From JAGHKQ01 sp041920565 (GTDB lineage Bacteria > Bacillota > Bacilli > Bacillales > Bacillaceae_G): 64,000 bases of DNA. The position numbers were made by a program, and so were the translations under genes. The notes under the pieces were generated by a model that searched no databases, was not told the origin of the DNA, and saw only the letters and a program-made list of their open reading frames with translations. The stretch spans positions 62,001-126,000 of the forward strand of contig JBHGXS010000068.1 in NCBI GenBank assembly GCA_041920565.1. The letters run 5' to 3'. Positions 51,127-58,900 of the stretch are shown one piece after another (the stretch's first letter is position 1; the number at the start of each line of letters is the position of its first letter).

Positions 51127-51157
51127 GAAAAAAGAGAGTAAAGATGTCTTTACTCTC
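51127..51157 (-). terminator. Terminator at the end of dnaI
   Basis: GAGAGTAAAGA and TCTTTACTCTC pair over a tiny loop, overlapping the dnaI stop; six T follow on the minus strand. Confidence 0.85.
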
Positions 51158-52085
51158 CCAAATGACGACGATTTTCTCCCTCTACTTTTACAGGCTTAGA
51201 AAGATACTTAATTCGCTCCATAATCCGCTTTGCTTTCATTCTTTCATCTTCGCCCCGTTGTGTATAGGTTAAATGATCTTCTAGTTCTTCAAAATCAAAG
51301 TTAGATGTGAAAAACGTCGGTAAATTTTCTAACATTCTAAATTGCAAAATACTACCCAAAATATCATCACGTACAAAGCTTGACATTGACTCAGCCCCAA
51401 TATCGTCTAACATAAGAACTGGAACACGTTTAACAGCATCAATTTTTTCATTGAGTGTATTATCTTGAATGGAGCTTTTCATCTCTCTCAAAAATTCTGG
51501 TAAATAAACAAGCATACAAGAAACCCGTTTATTTGCCAAAGCATTTGCAATTGCTCCTAAAAGGTAGGTTTTCCCCACCCCAAAAGGCCCGTACAAATAA
51601 AGCCCTTGTACTTTTTTTCCAGGCTCATATTGATCTAAAAATTGCCTTGCGGCTTGAATCACATTAACTCGTTGCTGATCCCTATGAAATTCCCTCATAG
51701 ATGCTTGTAAAATTTCCCTTGGCATATACAAGCTTTGAATAAGTGATTCGTGTTTCTTTCTTTCATCGTAAGCAATTTTACGAGGGCATCTATCATATTG
51801 AATATCAATCATCTTCCCCTGAATCACTAAATGAGGATGATATCCCTGAATCATGTTTTTACACCGTTCTAAACTTTCACACTCACTGCATCCTACACTT
51901 TGTTCGATATATTCATACAGTTTTACAAGGCTTCTCTCAAGCATAGAAGTTGTCACTTCTTCATTTTTGTCTATGAATTCCTTTACACGAGGATGAGAAA
52001 TTACCTCTTTTTTCAGGGATTCATATCTTTTTTTAAAATCCTCATTTTGCTTTAGCTTTGTAAGTGCATTTTGAATATGTTCCAT
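51150..52085 (-). CDS. dnaI: Primosomal protein DnaI, helicase loader
   Basis: 311 residues. The N-terminal helicase-binding domain has the zinc set CSECESLERCKNM plus His (around 65-80); the AAA+ domain has Walker A LYGPFGVGKTYLLGAI (about 165-180), Walker B VLMLDDIGAES and arginine-finger region. DnaI loads the replicative helicase DnaC at origins and stalled forks. It follows dnaB by 32 bases. Confidence 0.95.
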   Translation of the reverse strand: MEHIQNALTKLKQNEDFKKRYESLKKEVISHPRVKEFIDKNEEVTTSMLERSLVKLYEYIEQSVGCSECESLERCKNMIQGYHPHLVIQGKMIDIQYDRCPRKIAYDERKKHESLIQSLYMPREILQASMREFHRDQQRVNVIQAARQFLDQYEPGKKVQGLYLYGPFGVGKTYLLGAIANALANKRVSCMLVYLPEFLREMKSSIQDNTLNEKIDAVKRVPVLMLDDIGAESMSSFVRDDILGSILQFRMLENLPTFFTSNFDFEELEDHLTYTQRGEDERMKAKRIMERIKYLSKPVKVEGENRRHLGE

Positions 52086-52117
52086 TTCCTCACCTCAATA
52101 AGAGTGTACGTTACTAG

Positions 52118-53506
52118 CTATGTTTCATATTTTTTTAACGTCTCCTCCATTTTTCTCCACTCTTCTTCTAGATCAACAGCGTCCGTTTTATTTTCTTCTG
52201 TTCTTGTCACTTTTTGATCAATCATCCATTTTGGAAGGCGTTCTTTTCTTGTTGTCGCTCGCTTCACTTTACTTTTCGATTCCGCCCATGTTTGATATTG
52301 ACGATGCTCTTGCTTAGCCAGCTCCATCGCCTCTGTAACGGTCGTAATTTTTTTGCGCGCCCAATGGCTGGCAATCTTTTCAACATAGGTTTTTGACAGC
52401 TTCATATCAGACCGCAGCATAACATAATGAATCAGTACGTTAACCACGCCCGGAAGCAGCTTTTGTTTAAACATCACTTCTTCAATAATTTGCAAATCCG
52501 CAACAGCCGGTTCAGCTCCTCCGGAAATTTCAACAAGAAGCTCACGCGGCGAAATGACCTCTAATTGCTGAATGAGAGCTTCTTCTTGCGTGGCAGGAAC
52601 TTTCCCTTGCATAGTGCGTTTATCATACGGCTGTGTCCGCTGACTGAATTCAGGCAAAGCATTGCCGTATTCAATTTGGTACCAATCCCGTGCGCTTTTT
52701 CTTAATTTTTCAATATCCACTGTATTATTTTCTGTAATGGCGCCCATAATAATATTTTTCATATTGATAGAATCAATGCCGTATACATAGGACAGCTTTA
52801 CGATGCATTCCTTGACCTGCTTAGTAATAGCGCGTTTCGGAATTGCAGCGCCGGACAACCCTTCCATGAACAACTCAAAATTAAAATGATGATTTGTAAT
52901 AGCGGGGGCAGCCGGTTCACTTCTTCCTATAACCGTGTGGGTGCGAATATCCTGGACAGCATCGGATTGCAAGGAAGTGGCAAGCTGAGACGGAGTTACA
53001 GAATCAAATACTTCGTTGAACGAATGAGTCACTTCTTCGTATGAAGAGAAATCCCATTGAGGCTGCCCGAAATATTGCTTCGTTTGCATATACTTTGTCT
53101 TTCCGAGCCGATTGTACAGAAAAATATTTAAGACGATATCATCAAAAAATTGTTTTGGGCTCAATGGCGGCTGCAGTTCATAAAGAAACTTCCGCACATC
53201 CTCTTCCTTTTTCACATACACCTTTAACAAGCCAATTGCTTCTAGCTTCCTGCGTTCCCGAAAAATGTCACGTAAATTCATATCCATTCCAACCATGAGT
53301 GAATGGTGCGCATTTTCCTGCCCGTAAAATTCATTTTGCTCAAGCTCGCTCCATAATGTCATATATAAGCTGAAGGCGCTTGCTCCGATTAAAGGCTGAT
53401 ACAGCATCGTCAGCACTTTTCGATCGTAACTGTGCAACAGACCGCTTGCACACACGATATATCGGTCCACAGGAAGCAATTCCATCCAAGATTGTCTTTC
53501 CATCAT
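52118..53506 (-). CDS. dnaB: Replication initiation and membrane attachment protein DnaB
   Basis: 462 residues of the DnaB/DnaD (Bacillus-type) family. The N-terminal winged helix (1-130, DRYIVCASGLLHSYDRKVLTMLYQPL in parts) is followed by a long linker and DnaD-like domains with YGIDSINMKNIIMGAI and a C-terminal helical HWARKKITTVTEAMELAK. It helps DnaI load helicase in Gram-positive bacteria and is not the E. coli helicase of that name. Two adjacent ATG codons are possible starts. Confidence 0.93.
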   Translation of the reverse strand: MMERQSWMELLPVDRYIVCASGLLHSYDRKVLTMLYQPLIGASAFSLYMTLWSELEQNEFYGQENAHHSLMVGMDMNLRDIFRERRKLEAIGLLKVYVKKEEDVRKFLYELQPPLSPKQFFDDIVLNIFLYNRLGKTKYMQTKQYFGQPQWDFSSYEEVTHSFNEVFDSVTPSQLATSLQSDAVQDIRTHTVIGRSEPAAPAITNHHFNFELFMEGLSGAAIPKRAITKQVKECIVKLSYVYGIDSINMKNIIMGAITENNTVDIEKLRKSARDWYQIEYGNALPEFSQRTQPYDKRTMQGKVPATQEEALIQQLEVISPRELLVEISGGAEPAVADLQIIEEVMFKQKLLPGVVNVLIHYVMLRSDMKLSKTYVEKIASHWARKKITTVTEAMELAKQEHRQYQTWAESKSKVKRATTRKERLPKWMIDQKVTRTEENKTDAVDLEEEWRKMEETLKKYET

Positions 53507-53539
53507 GCTCCAATTCCTTTCTGGGAACCCGGATGTAGA

Positions 53540-53573
53540 AAAAAGAGCCGACAGCCTGCGCTTCTAGCTCTTC
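53540..53573 (-). terminator. Hairpin between nrdR and dnaB
   Basis: AAGAGC and GCTCTT form a short stem with an interior that can extend, followed by T on the minus strand, 4 bases past the nrdR stop. Confidence 0.5.
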
Positions 53574-53576
53574 TTT

Positions 53577-54038
53577 TTATTTCCGTTCTTTTTGTAAAAT
53601 ATCTCTTAGCTCATCAATAAATACGTTTAAGTCTTTAAACTGGCGGTATACGGAGGCAAAGCGGACATAAGCGACCTCATCGATGTCCCGCAAATGATCC
53701 ATGACCATTTCCCCGATATGCTCGCTGTTTACTTCCGACGTCCCTAAATTGCGAAGCTCCCGTTCTACACTTTGCGTCACTTCTTCAAGCTGCTTCAAAG
53801 ATACAGGACGTTTTTCACATGCCTTAATAAGACCGCGCAAAATCTTCTCTTTGCTGAACTCTTCTCGTGTTCCTTCTTTTTTCACAACAATCAGAGGAGT
53901 TTCTTCGACTCTTTCAAAGGTTGTAAAACGATACATGCACTTTTCGCATTCTCTTCTCCTTCTAATTGAGCGCCCCTCATCTACCGGGCGCGAATCCAGC
54001 ACTCTCGTCCCGTTATGAAAGCACGTTGGACAACGCAT
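53577..54038 (-). CDS. nrdR: Transcriptional repressor NrdR
   Basis: 153 residues. The N-terminal zinc ribbon has CPTC (3-6) and a second CEKC pair (about 31-34), with RVLDSRPVDEGRSIRRRRECEKC (read in parts), then an ATP-cone domain (about 49-139, IVVKKEGTREEF). NrdR senses ATP/dATP and represses ribonucleotide reductase genes. Compared with the usual NrdR start the first ribbon has Phe-His-Asn after CPTC, a mild variation. It precedes dnaB as in B. subtilis. Confidence 0.95.
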   Translation of the reverse strand: MRCPTCFHNGTRVLDSRPVDEGRSIRRRRECEKCMYRFTTFERVEETPLIVVKKEGTREEFSKEKILRGLIKACEKRPVSLKQLEEVTQSVERELRNLGTSEVNSEHIGEMVMDHLRDIDEVAYVRFASVYRQFKDLNVFIDELRDILQKERK

Positions 54039-54074
54039 ACAATCAACTTCCTCCCCTTAATCCGTAGTGTCCCT

Positions 54075-54479
54075 TTATAGCTTTTCGCCTAAGCTCGTCC
54101 CGACAAAAACAAGCTGCTTATCCAATTGCTCATACATATTTAGTATAACACGTTTGCTGAATCCAAAATCAGTCGGCAAAACAGCAGTATCTGTTAAGAC
54201 AGAAAAATCAATCGCTGTTTCAAACGGCCGGATTGTAATGATTGTGACGATTATCAGCGCCTTTTTCCCCTTAGAAACAGAAACGCTGATTTCCCCGCGC
54301 TCTTCTGAGACGGATGTAACTTTATAGCCGTCCATATGTGACAAAATGTCTTGCACAACCTTTAATGCATTTTTTGTATTTGTTTTATAATAACGGCTTC
54401 TCAATTGCTCATCACTGTGGCTATCGCTCGTTTCAGAATGAGTGCTGAAGAAGTTTTTTGCTTTCTGGAACAAACTCAT
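54075..54479 (-). CDS. Conserved cytosolic protein of unknown function
   Basis: 134 residues, no signal peptide and no clear membrane helix. After a Ser/His-rich start (SETSDSHSDEQLRSRYYK) comes an alpha-beta domain with KNALKVVQDILSHMDGYKV, strands GEISVSVSKGKKALIIVTI and FSVLTDTAVLPTDFGFSKRVI (read in parts). I remember similar proteins annotated only as cytosolic protein between speD and nrdR in B. cereus-like genomes. It may be cotranscribed with nrdR, 36 bases downstream. Function cannot be stated. Confidence 0.65.
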   Translation of the reverse strand: MSLFQKAKNFFSTHSETSDSHSDEQLRSRYYKTNTKNALKVVQDILSHMDGYKVTSVSEERGEISVSVSKGKKALIIVTIITIRPFETAIDFSVLTDTAVLPTDFGFSKRVILNMYEQLDKQLVFVGTSLGEKL

Positions 54480-54615
54480 GCGTAGGCCCCCTGCCTCATC
54501 TAACGTTGATATAGTTCAATTATAACGTGAAACTGTGATCAATGAAGCATTTTATGGTTAGCTGCACTAATCAGGTTGTATACATCAAGGAATTCTCTTC
54601 TTACAGAACAAAACA

Positions 54616-54646
54616 AATTAAAAAGAGGTGCATAATACACCTCTTT
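54616..54646 (-). terminator. Terminator after speD
   Basis: AAAGAGGTG and CACCTCTTT pair over 7 bases and are followed by TT on the minus strand. Confidence 0.85.
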
Positions 54647-54672
54647 ACATTTTAAAGCAATTATTTTCTTTT

Positions 54673-55056
54673 TTAAAGAACTTTTGCATTTCGTTGTTTA
54701 ATTTCAATTGATCCCATGCCGCGAGGAAGTTCAATGCTTTCTCTCGTTTTAGCTGCCAAACCTTCAGCAATGTAATCCGCTGCAACATTCGGATCAATGC
54801 GATCTCCACAAGTATAAACATCGATGCTTGCATAACCGTGTTCAGGAAAGCTATGAATTGTTAAGTGAGATTCAGAAATAATAACAACCCCACTTACACC
54901 TTGAGGCGCAAATTTGTGGAATGCAACCTCGCGCACTTCAGCACCCGCACGCAGCGCTGCATCTACAAACAATTGCTCAATATAAGGCATATCGTTCAAT
55001 TTATCAAAATCACAACCCCAAAGCTCTGCAATGACATGACGACCCATAGTATCCAT
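54673..55056 (-). CDS. speD: S-adenosylmethionine decarboxylase proenzyme
   Basis: 127 residues, the short Bacillus/Thermotoga type. ISESHLTIHSFPEHGYASIDVYTCGD covers the self-cleavage site between Glu62 and Ser63 that makes the pyruvoyl cofactor, the catalytic His68 and Cys83 (motif read in parts). It supplies aminopropyl groups for spermidine. AAGGGGG precedes the ATG. Confidence 0.96.
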   Translation of the reverse strand: MDTMGRHVIAELWGCDFDKLNDMPYIEQLFVDAALRAGAEVREVAFHKFAPQGVSGVVIISESHLTIHSFPEHGYASIDVYTCGDRIDPNVAADYIAEGLAAKTRESIELPRGMGSIEIKQRNAKVL

Positions 55057-55217
55057 TCTACAGTTCCCCCTTTAACGAATTTAAGATTAGCATAGATAGG
55101 TTGAACCACCACGGGGGAAAGTTAGTCCTAAGAGGTCCTAACCCTTTAAGTAGTTACTTTACCCATGCATTTAAAGTTTACGAAAGATAGTATACTTTGT
55201 TTAGTTTTATTTTGCAA
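55057..55217 (-). promoter_or_regulatory. speD promoter and leader
   Basis: TTGCAA (55217-55212), 17 bases, TATACT (55194-55189) on the minus strand gives a leader of about 125 bases. The leader has GTTAG and CTAAC as an inverted repeat around 55120-55142 and a repeated TAGGAC. The rest of the gap to 55340 shows nothing recognisable. Confidence 0.6.
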
Positions 55218-55340
55218 CACGTCTTTTCAAAAAAATTTTTCTTGTTAAAGGGAAGAGCGCGGCGATTCATTTTTTACTTTTACCTGTGAAAACGTAAGTA
55301 TACCTTTCAATTAAGGCTTTACATATATGTAAGCTGCAAC

Positions 55341-55377
55341 AAAAAATGCCTAAATACGGAAGTTTAGGCATTTTTTT
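55341..55377 (-). terminator. Terminator after gapB
   Basis: AAATGCCTAAA and TTTAGGCATTT pair over 8 bases with T runs on both sides, 12 bases past the stop. Confidence 0.9.
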
Positions 55378-55388
55378 GTTAAAGTGGA

Positions 55389-56417
55389 TTAGATATGTTG
55401 TACACTTTCTTGTTTCGCAAATTGTTCCGCCACAATCTTCACAAGATCTACCACGCGGCGAGAGTATCCCCACTCATTATCGTACCAAGCAAGCACCTTC
55501 ACTTTGCGGTCTCCCATTACCATTGTAGATAAGCCATCAATGATAGCGGAATGCGGATTTGTGTTGAAGTCGATGGATACAAGCGGCTCATCGCAGAATT
55601 CAATGATGCCTTTCATAGAGCCTTGAGAAGCTGCAAAGAATGCGTCGTTAATTTGCTCCACCGTTACATCTCTTTTCAAATCCACAACTAAGTCCACAAG
55701 CGATACGTTAGGTGTCGGAACGCGAAGCGCCATGCCGTGCAATTTGCCAGATAAATGCGGAAGCACTTTTGACAGCGCTTTTGCAGCGCCTGTCGTTGTA
55801 GGAATAATAGATTGTGCACAAGCGCGTGCTCTGCGTAAATCTTTATGCGGATTATCGATATTCTTTTGATCGTTTGTATAAGAATGAACTGTCGTCATTA
55901 AGCCATTTTCAATGCCAAATTGCTCATCCAGTACCTTCACTACAGGAGCTAAGCAGTTTGTCGTACAGGAAGCGTTAGAAATGACATCGTGATTTGTAAT
56001 ATCCAAAATCTCATCGTTTACTCCGACTACAATTGTCACGTCTTCGTTTTTGCCTGGAGCCGTTAAGATAACTTTTTTTGCACCTGCTTCAATATGAAGG
56101 CTCGCTTTTTCCTTTGAGTTAAATTTCCCAGTTGCTTCGATTACAACATCCACGTTTAACTCTTTCCAAGGCAATTCCTTCGGGTCTCTTGAGTTTAAAA
56201 GACGAATCATTTTGCCGTCTACTAATAAATGATCATCGAACGCCTGGACTGTCCCCTCAAATTTCCCGTGAATTGTGTCATATTTAATTAAATGTGCTAA
56301 CGTTTCTGCCGGATAACTCGCATTGATTGCTACGACTTGAAATGTGTCCTCTTTTATCGCCTGCCGGAATACCATTCTTCCGATACGACCGAATCCGTTA
56401 ATTGCAACATTCATCAT
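55389..56417 (-). CDS. gapB: NADP-dependent glyceraldehyde-3-phosphate dehydrogenase GapB
   Basis: 342 residues. NGFGRIGRMVFR (8-19) binds the dinucleotide, SCTTNCLAPV has the catalytic Cys near 153, and WYDNEWGYSRRVVDL closes the protein. At the end of the second beta strand it reads NASYPAETLAHL where glycolytic GapA has an Asp (NDLTD); loss of that Asp is the mark of the NADP-using gluconeogenic GapB. It precedes speD, its B. subtilis neighbour. Two ATG codons stand together; AGGGGG lies upstream. Confidence 0.94.
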   Translation of the reverse strand: MMNVAINGFGRIGRMVFRQAIKEDTFQVVAINASYPAETLAHLIKYDTIHGKFEGTVQAFDDHLLVDGKMIRLLNSRDPKELPWKELNVDVVIEATGKFNSKEKASLHIEAGAKKVILTAPGKNEDVTIVVGVNDEILDITNHDVISNASCTTNCLAPVVKVLDEQFGIENGLMTTVHSYTNDQKNIDNPHKDLRRARACAQSIIPTTTGAAKALSKVLPHLSGKLHGMALRVPTPNVSLVDLVVDLKRDVTVEQINDAFFAASQGSMKGIIEFCDEPLVSIDFNTNPHSAIIDGLSTMVMGDRKVKVLAWYDNEWGYSRRVVDLVKIVAEQFAKQESVQHI

Positions 56418-56531
56418 GTGATTATCCCCCTCGATTGAGTTATACTATTTCTCTCAAACCCCAATATTAGTATAGCACAAAATGAGAATAAGTCACTAAA
56501 CAAATTCATTAATTTTAAAAAATTTATCTAT

Positions 56532-57140
56532 TTATTTTTCTTCCATTATTTCCCATTTTTTGAAAATCTCATGCAGCTGCTCTTCTGTTTCTTTCATACT
56601 GCCATTATTGTTGATGACTTCGTCTGCAAGAGCAACTTTTTCTGCAAGCGGCATTTGGGAAGCAATGCGTGCTTTCGCCTCTTCTTCCGATAAGTTATTG
56701 CGTTTCATTAATCGCTCTAATTGTATATCACTATTGACATATATGAGTAACACTTTATCTACAAGCGATGTCAATTTGCTCTCAAATAACAGCGGAATAT
56801 CCAATACAACAGCGGGCTCACCTGCTTGAATATAAGCATCTTTTTTTTCGTTCATGCGCTTGCGGACAGCCGGATGCACAATGCTGTTTAACAATAGACG
56901 TTTATCTGTATCATGAAAAATAATGCTTCCCAGCTTTGCCCTGTCGATTTCGCCGTTTGATAATAAAATCTCTTCCCCAAATGCTTGTACAATTTGTAAA
57001 TACGCCTCTTCTCCCGCTTCTACTACTTGACGCGCAATGATATCTGCATCGATTACGGGAATGTGAAGATCTTTTATCATATTTGCCACCGTACTTTTTC
57101 CGCTGGCAATTCCTCCTGTTAACCCAATAACTACAGTCAT
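56532..57140 (-). CDS. coaE: Dephospho-CoA kinase
   Basis: 202 residues with P-loop GLTGGIASGKST (6-17), DADIIARQVVE (substrate Asp) and PLLFESKL lid region. It catalyses the last step of coenzyme A synthesis. ATG at 57140 has GAGGGAG upstream; five further codons before it are not part of the family. It lies between gapB and ytaF/mutM as in B. subtilis. Confidence 0.96.
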   Translation of the reverse strand: MTVVIGLTGGIASGKSTVANMIKDLHIPVIDADIIARQVVEAGEEAYLQIVQAFGEEILLSNGEIDRAKLGSIIFHDTDKRLLLNSIVHPAVRKRMNEKKDAYIQAGEPAVVLDIPLLFESKLTSLVDKVLLIYVNSDIQLERLMKRNNLSEEEAKARIASQMPLAEKVALADEVINNNGSMKETEEQLHEIFKKWEIMEEK

Positions 57141-57305
57141 CGTTCTCTCCCTCATTTCTTGTTTTTATAAATTTGAACTGATATTGAAATAAATGCGGCT
57201 AGTTTCAGCATAATTGGACCTATTTCATCATTAGTTTGGTCAATTTTGTCATTAATCCCGCCAGTCCCAGAATTCTGGAAACAATCGTTTAGAAAACGGC
57301 CTATT

Positions 57306-57344
57306 TTTAAAAAGACGCGAAGATGAAACTCTCATCTTCGCGTC
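57306..57344 (-). terminator. Terminator after ytaF
   Basis: GACGCGAAGATGA and TCATCTTCGCGTC pair over 6 bases, then TTTTT on the minus strand. The bases 57141-57305 hold no other feature I can support. Confidence 0.92.
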
Positions 57345-57352
57345 CCAATATA

Positions 57353-57991
57353 TTACATTTTCCAAATCCCAATCATGATCAACAGCACACCCGGCAAAAA
57401 GGTCAGCTTTTGCAGCCATGCGCTGTCGGAAAACCATTGCCCTGCTTTCATTCCCCCGGCTAAAAATACAGAACTCATCACCGCTACCAAGCCGGCCATA
57501 ATAAACGGCGAATATCCTAGCATCGAGGCGCCGATTCCGGCACCAAAGGAGTCGATCGATAAAGCCAGCCCAAGCATAAGCGCTTCAACTCCGGAAATCG
57601 TTCCTGATTTATCAAAGTCGGCCATGGTTGGCTTGCGCAAAATTTGAATCACGATTCCCAATGATTTAATCTCAAACTTTAACAGCGTTTTTTCCTCTAT
57701 AATTTGCTCCATATCTTTTTTATCGCTTTGAAAAAACTGGTACAATACCCAAGCGCCGATGGCTACAAGTACAATGCCGCCGATTCGCTTGACAATTACA
57801 GGAGAAAAAACTTGGGAAATTCCATGACCGATTCCCATTGATATCATCAAGACGACAGCTGAACATAGCGCAATGACAATGATCGATTTCATCGGGATAT
57901 ACAGTTTTCGTAAGCCGTACGTAAATCCTACGCTGCAGCTGTCAAGACTTAATGCAAATGCTAACAGAACAAGTGAGGCATAATGAGACAT
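57353..57991 (-). CDS. ytaF: Sporulation membrane protein YtaF
   Basis: 212 residues with six membrane helices in two related halves (residues 1-95 and 125-212), like MntP/YtaF proteins. Each half has an acidic FALSLDSCSVGFTYG or LALSIDSFGAGIGAS motif, which suggests cation transport. ATG at 57991 follows AAAGGAG. In B. subtilis ytaF lies next to mutM and is expressed in sporulation; exact role is unknown. Confidence 0.9.
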   Translation of the reverse strand: MSHYASLVLLAFALSLDSCSVGFTYGLRKLYIPMKSIIVIALCSAVVLMISMGIGHGISQVFSPVIVKRIGGIVLVAIGAWVLYQFFQSDKKDMEQIIEEKTLLKFEIKSLGIVIQILRKPTMADFDKSGTISGVEALMLGLALSIDSFGAGIGASMLGYSPFIMAGLVAVMSSVFLAGGMKAGQWFSDSAWLQKLTFLPGVLLIMIGIWKM

Positions 57992-58050
57992 CGTCCAGCT
58001 CCTTTCATACACAGCTTATATGTATGTATATGACAGAAGCCTATCCAATG

Positions 58051-58887
58051 TTATTCGTGTATTAAATTTTGACAAACGGGACAAAAATGGGTGCCTCGTC
58101 CTCCCACTACAATCTTTTCAATGAGCGAACCGCAGCGCACACACGACTCTCCCTTTCTCCCATATACATAGAGACTTTCTTGAAATGAACCGATTTGTCC
58201 TTGAGAGTTAATGTACGTGCGGATGGTGCTTCCGCCCTTTTCCACCGCTTCTGTTAGAGTAGCTACAATCTCTTCGTACAGCTTTTGAATTTCTTCTTCT
58301 CCCAGAGACGCTGCAGATCGCTCGGGATGAATGCTTGACCGGAATAATAGTTCATCAACATAAATATTGCCGAGTCCGACAACAACGCGTTGATCAAGGA
58401 GCACGACTTTGACCTTCCGATTTGTTTTTTGCAGCTGTTCTGCCAAATATGCTGTCGTCAAATGCTCCGGAAACGGCTCCGGTCCTAAATCGCTGAGAGG
58501 AAGAGATGCTTCTTCCTCCCCTTTTTTGAATAAATGCATGGTGCCGAATTTCCGCACATCGTTATACCGCAGCTCAGTTCCGTCCGTAAATAAAAACCGG
58601 ACATGCGTATGCTTATCTATCGGCTCCCCTGTTTTGTTTAATCGATACTTTCCTTCCATCCGAAGATGAGAGACAAGAACATAATGCGTGAAGTAAATAA
58701 GTAAAAACTTTCCCCGCCGCCCTATATGCTCTACTGTTTCTCCTCGAAGATGTTCCTTAAATTCTTCCACATCATCCGGCTCTTTCACAAGCTTTGGGTA
58801 ATCAACAATCACATCTTGTATTGTTTTCCCTTTGACGAGCGCTTCAAGCGTGCGTCTGATCGTTTCTACCTCTGGTAATTCAGGCAA
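58051..58887 (-). CDS. mutM: Formamidopyrimidine-DNA glycosylase (TTG start)
   Basis: 278 residues. The mature N-terminus must be Pro2, the catalytic nucleophile, followed by Glu: PELPEVETIRRTL. That fixes the start at TTG 58887, five bases behind an AAGGAAGTGAG site; the open frame runs nine codons further but would bury Pro2. The C-terminal zinc finger has CVRCGSLIEK and HFCPVCQ. The enzyme removes 8-oxoguanine. It lies 13 bases behind polA. Confidence 0.96.
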   Translation of the reverse strand: MPELPEVETIRRTLEALVKGKTIQDVIVDYPKLVKEPDDVEEFKEHLRGETVEHIGRRGKFLLIYFTHYVLVSHLRMEGKYRLNKTGEPIDKHTHVRFLFTDGTELRYNDVRKFGTMHLFKKGEEEASLPLSDLGPEPFPEHLTTAYLAEQLQKTNRKVKVVLLDQRVVVGLGNIYVDELLFRSSIHPERSAASLGEEEIQKLYEEIVATLTEAVEKGGSTIRTYINSQGQIGSFQESLYVYGRKGESCVRCGSLIEKIVVGGRGTHFCPVCQNLIHE

Positions 58888-58900
58888 TGCTCTCACTTCC

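Noticed and set aside
57190..57245. Minus-strand AATTGACCAAACTAATGATG and nearby AATT as a fifth copy of the dispersed element
   Set aside because: Only one motif resembles the unit, spacing is about 30 bases, and there is no lead-in, hairpin or tail.
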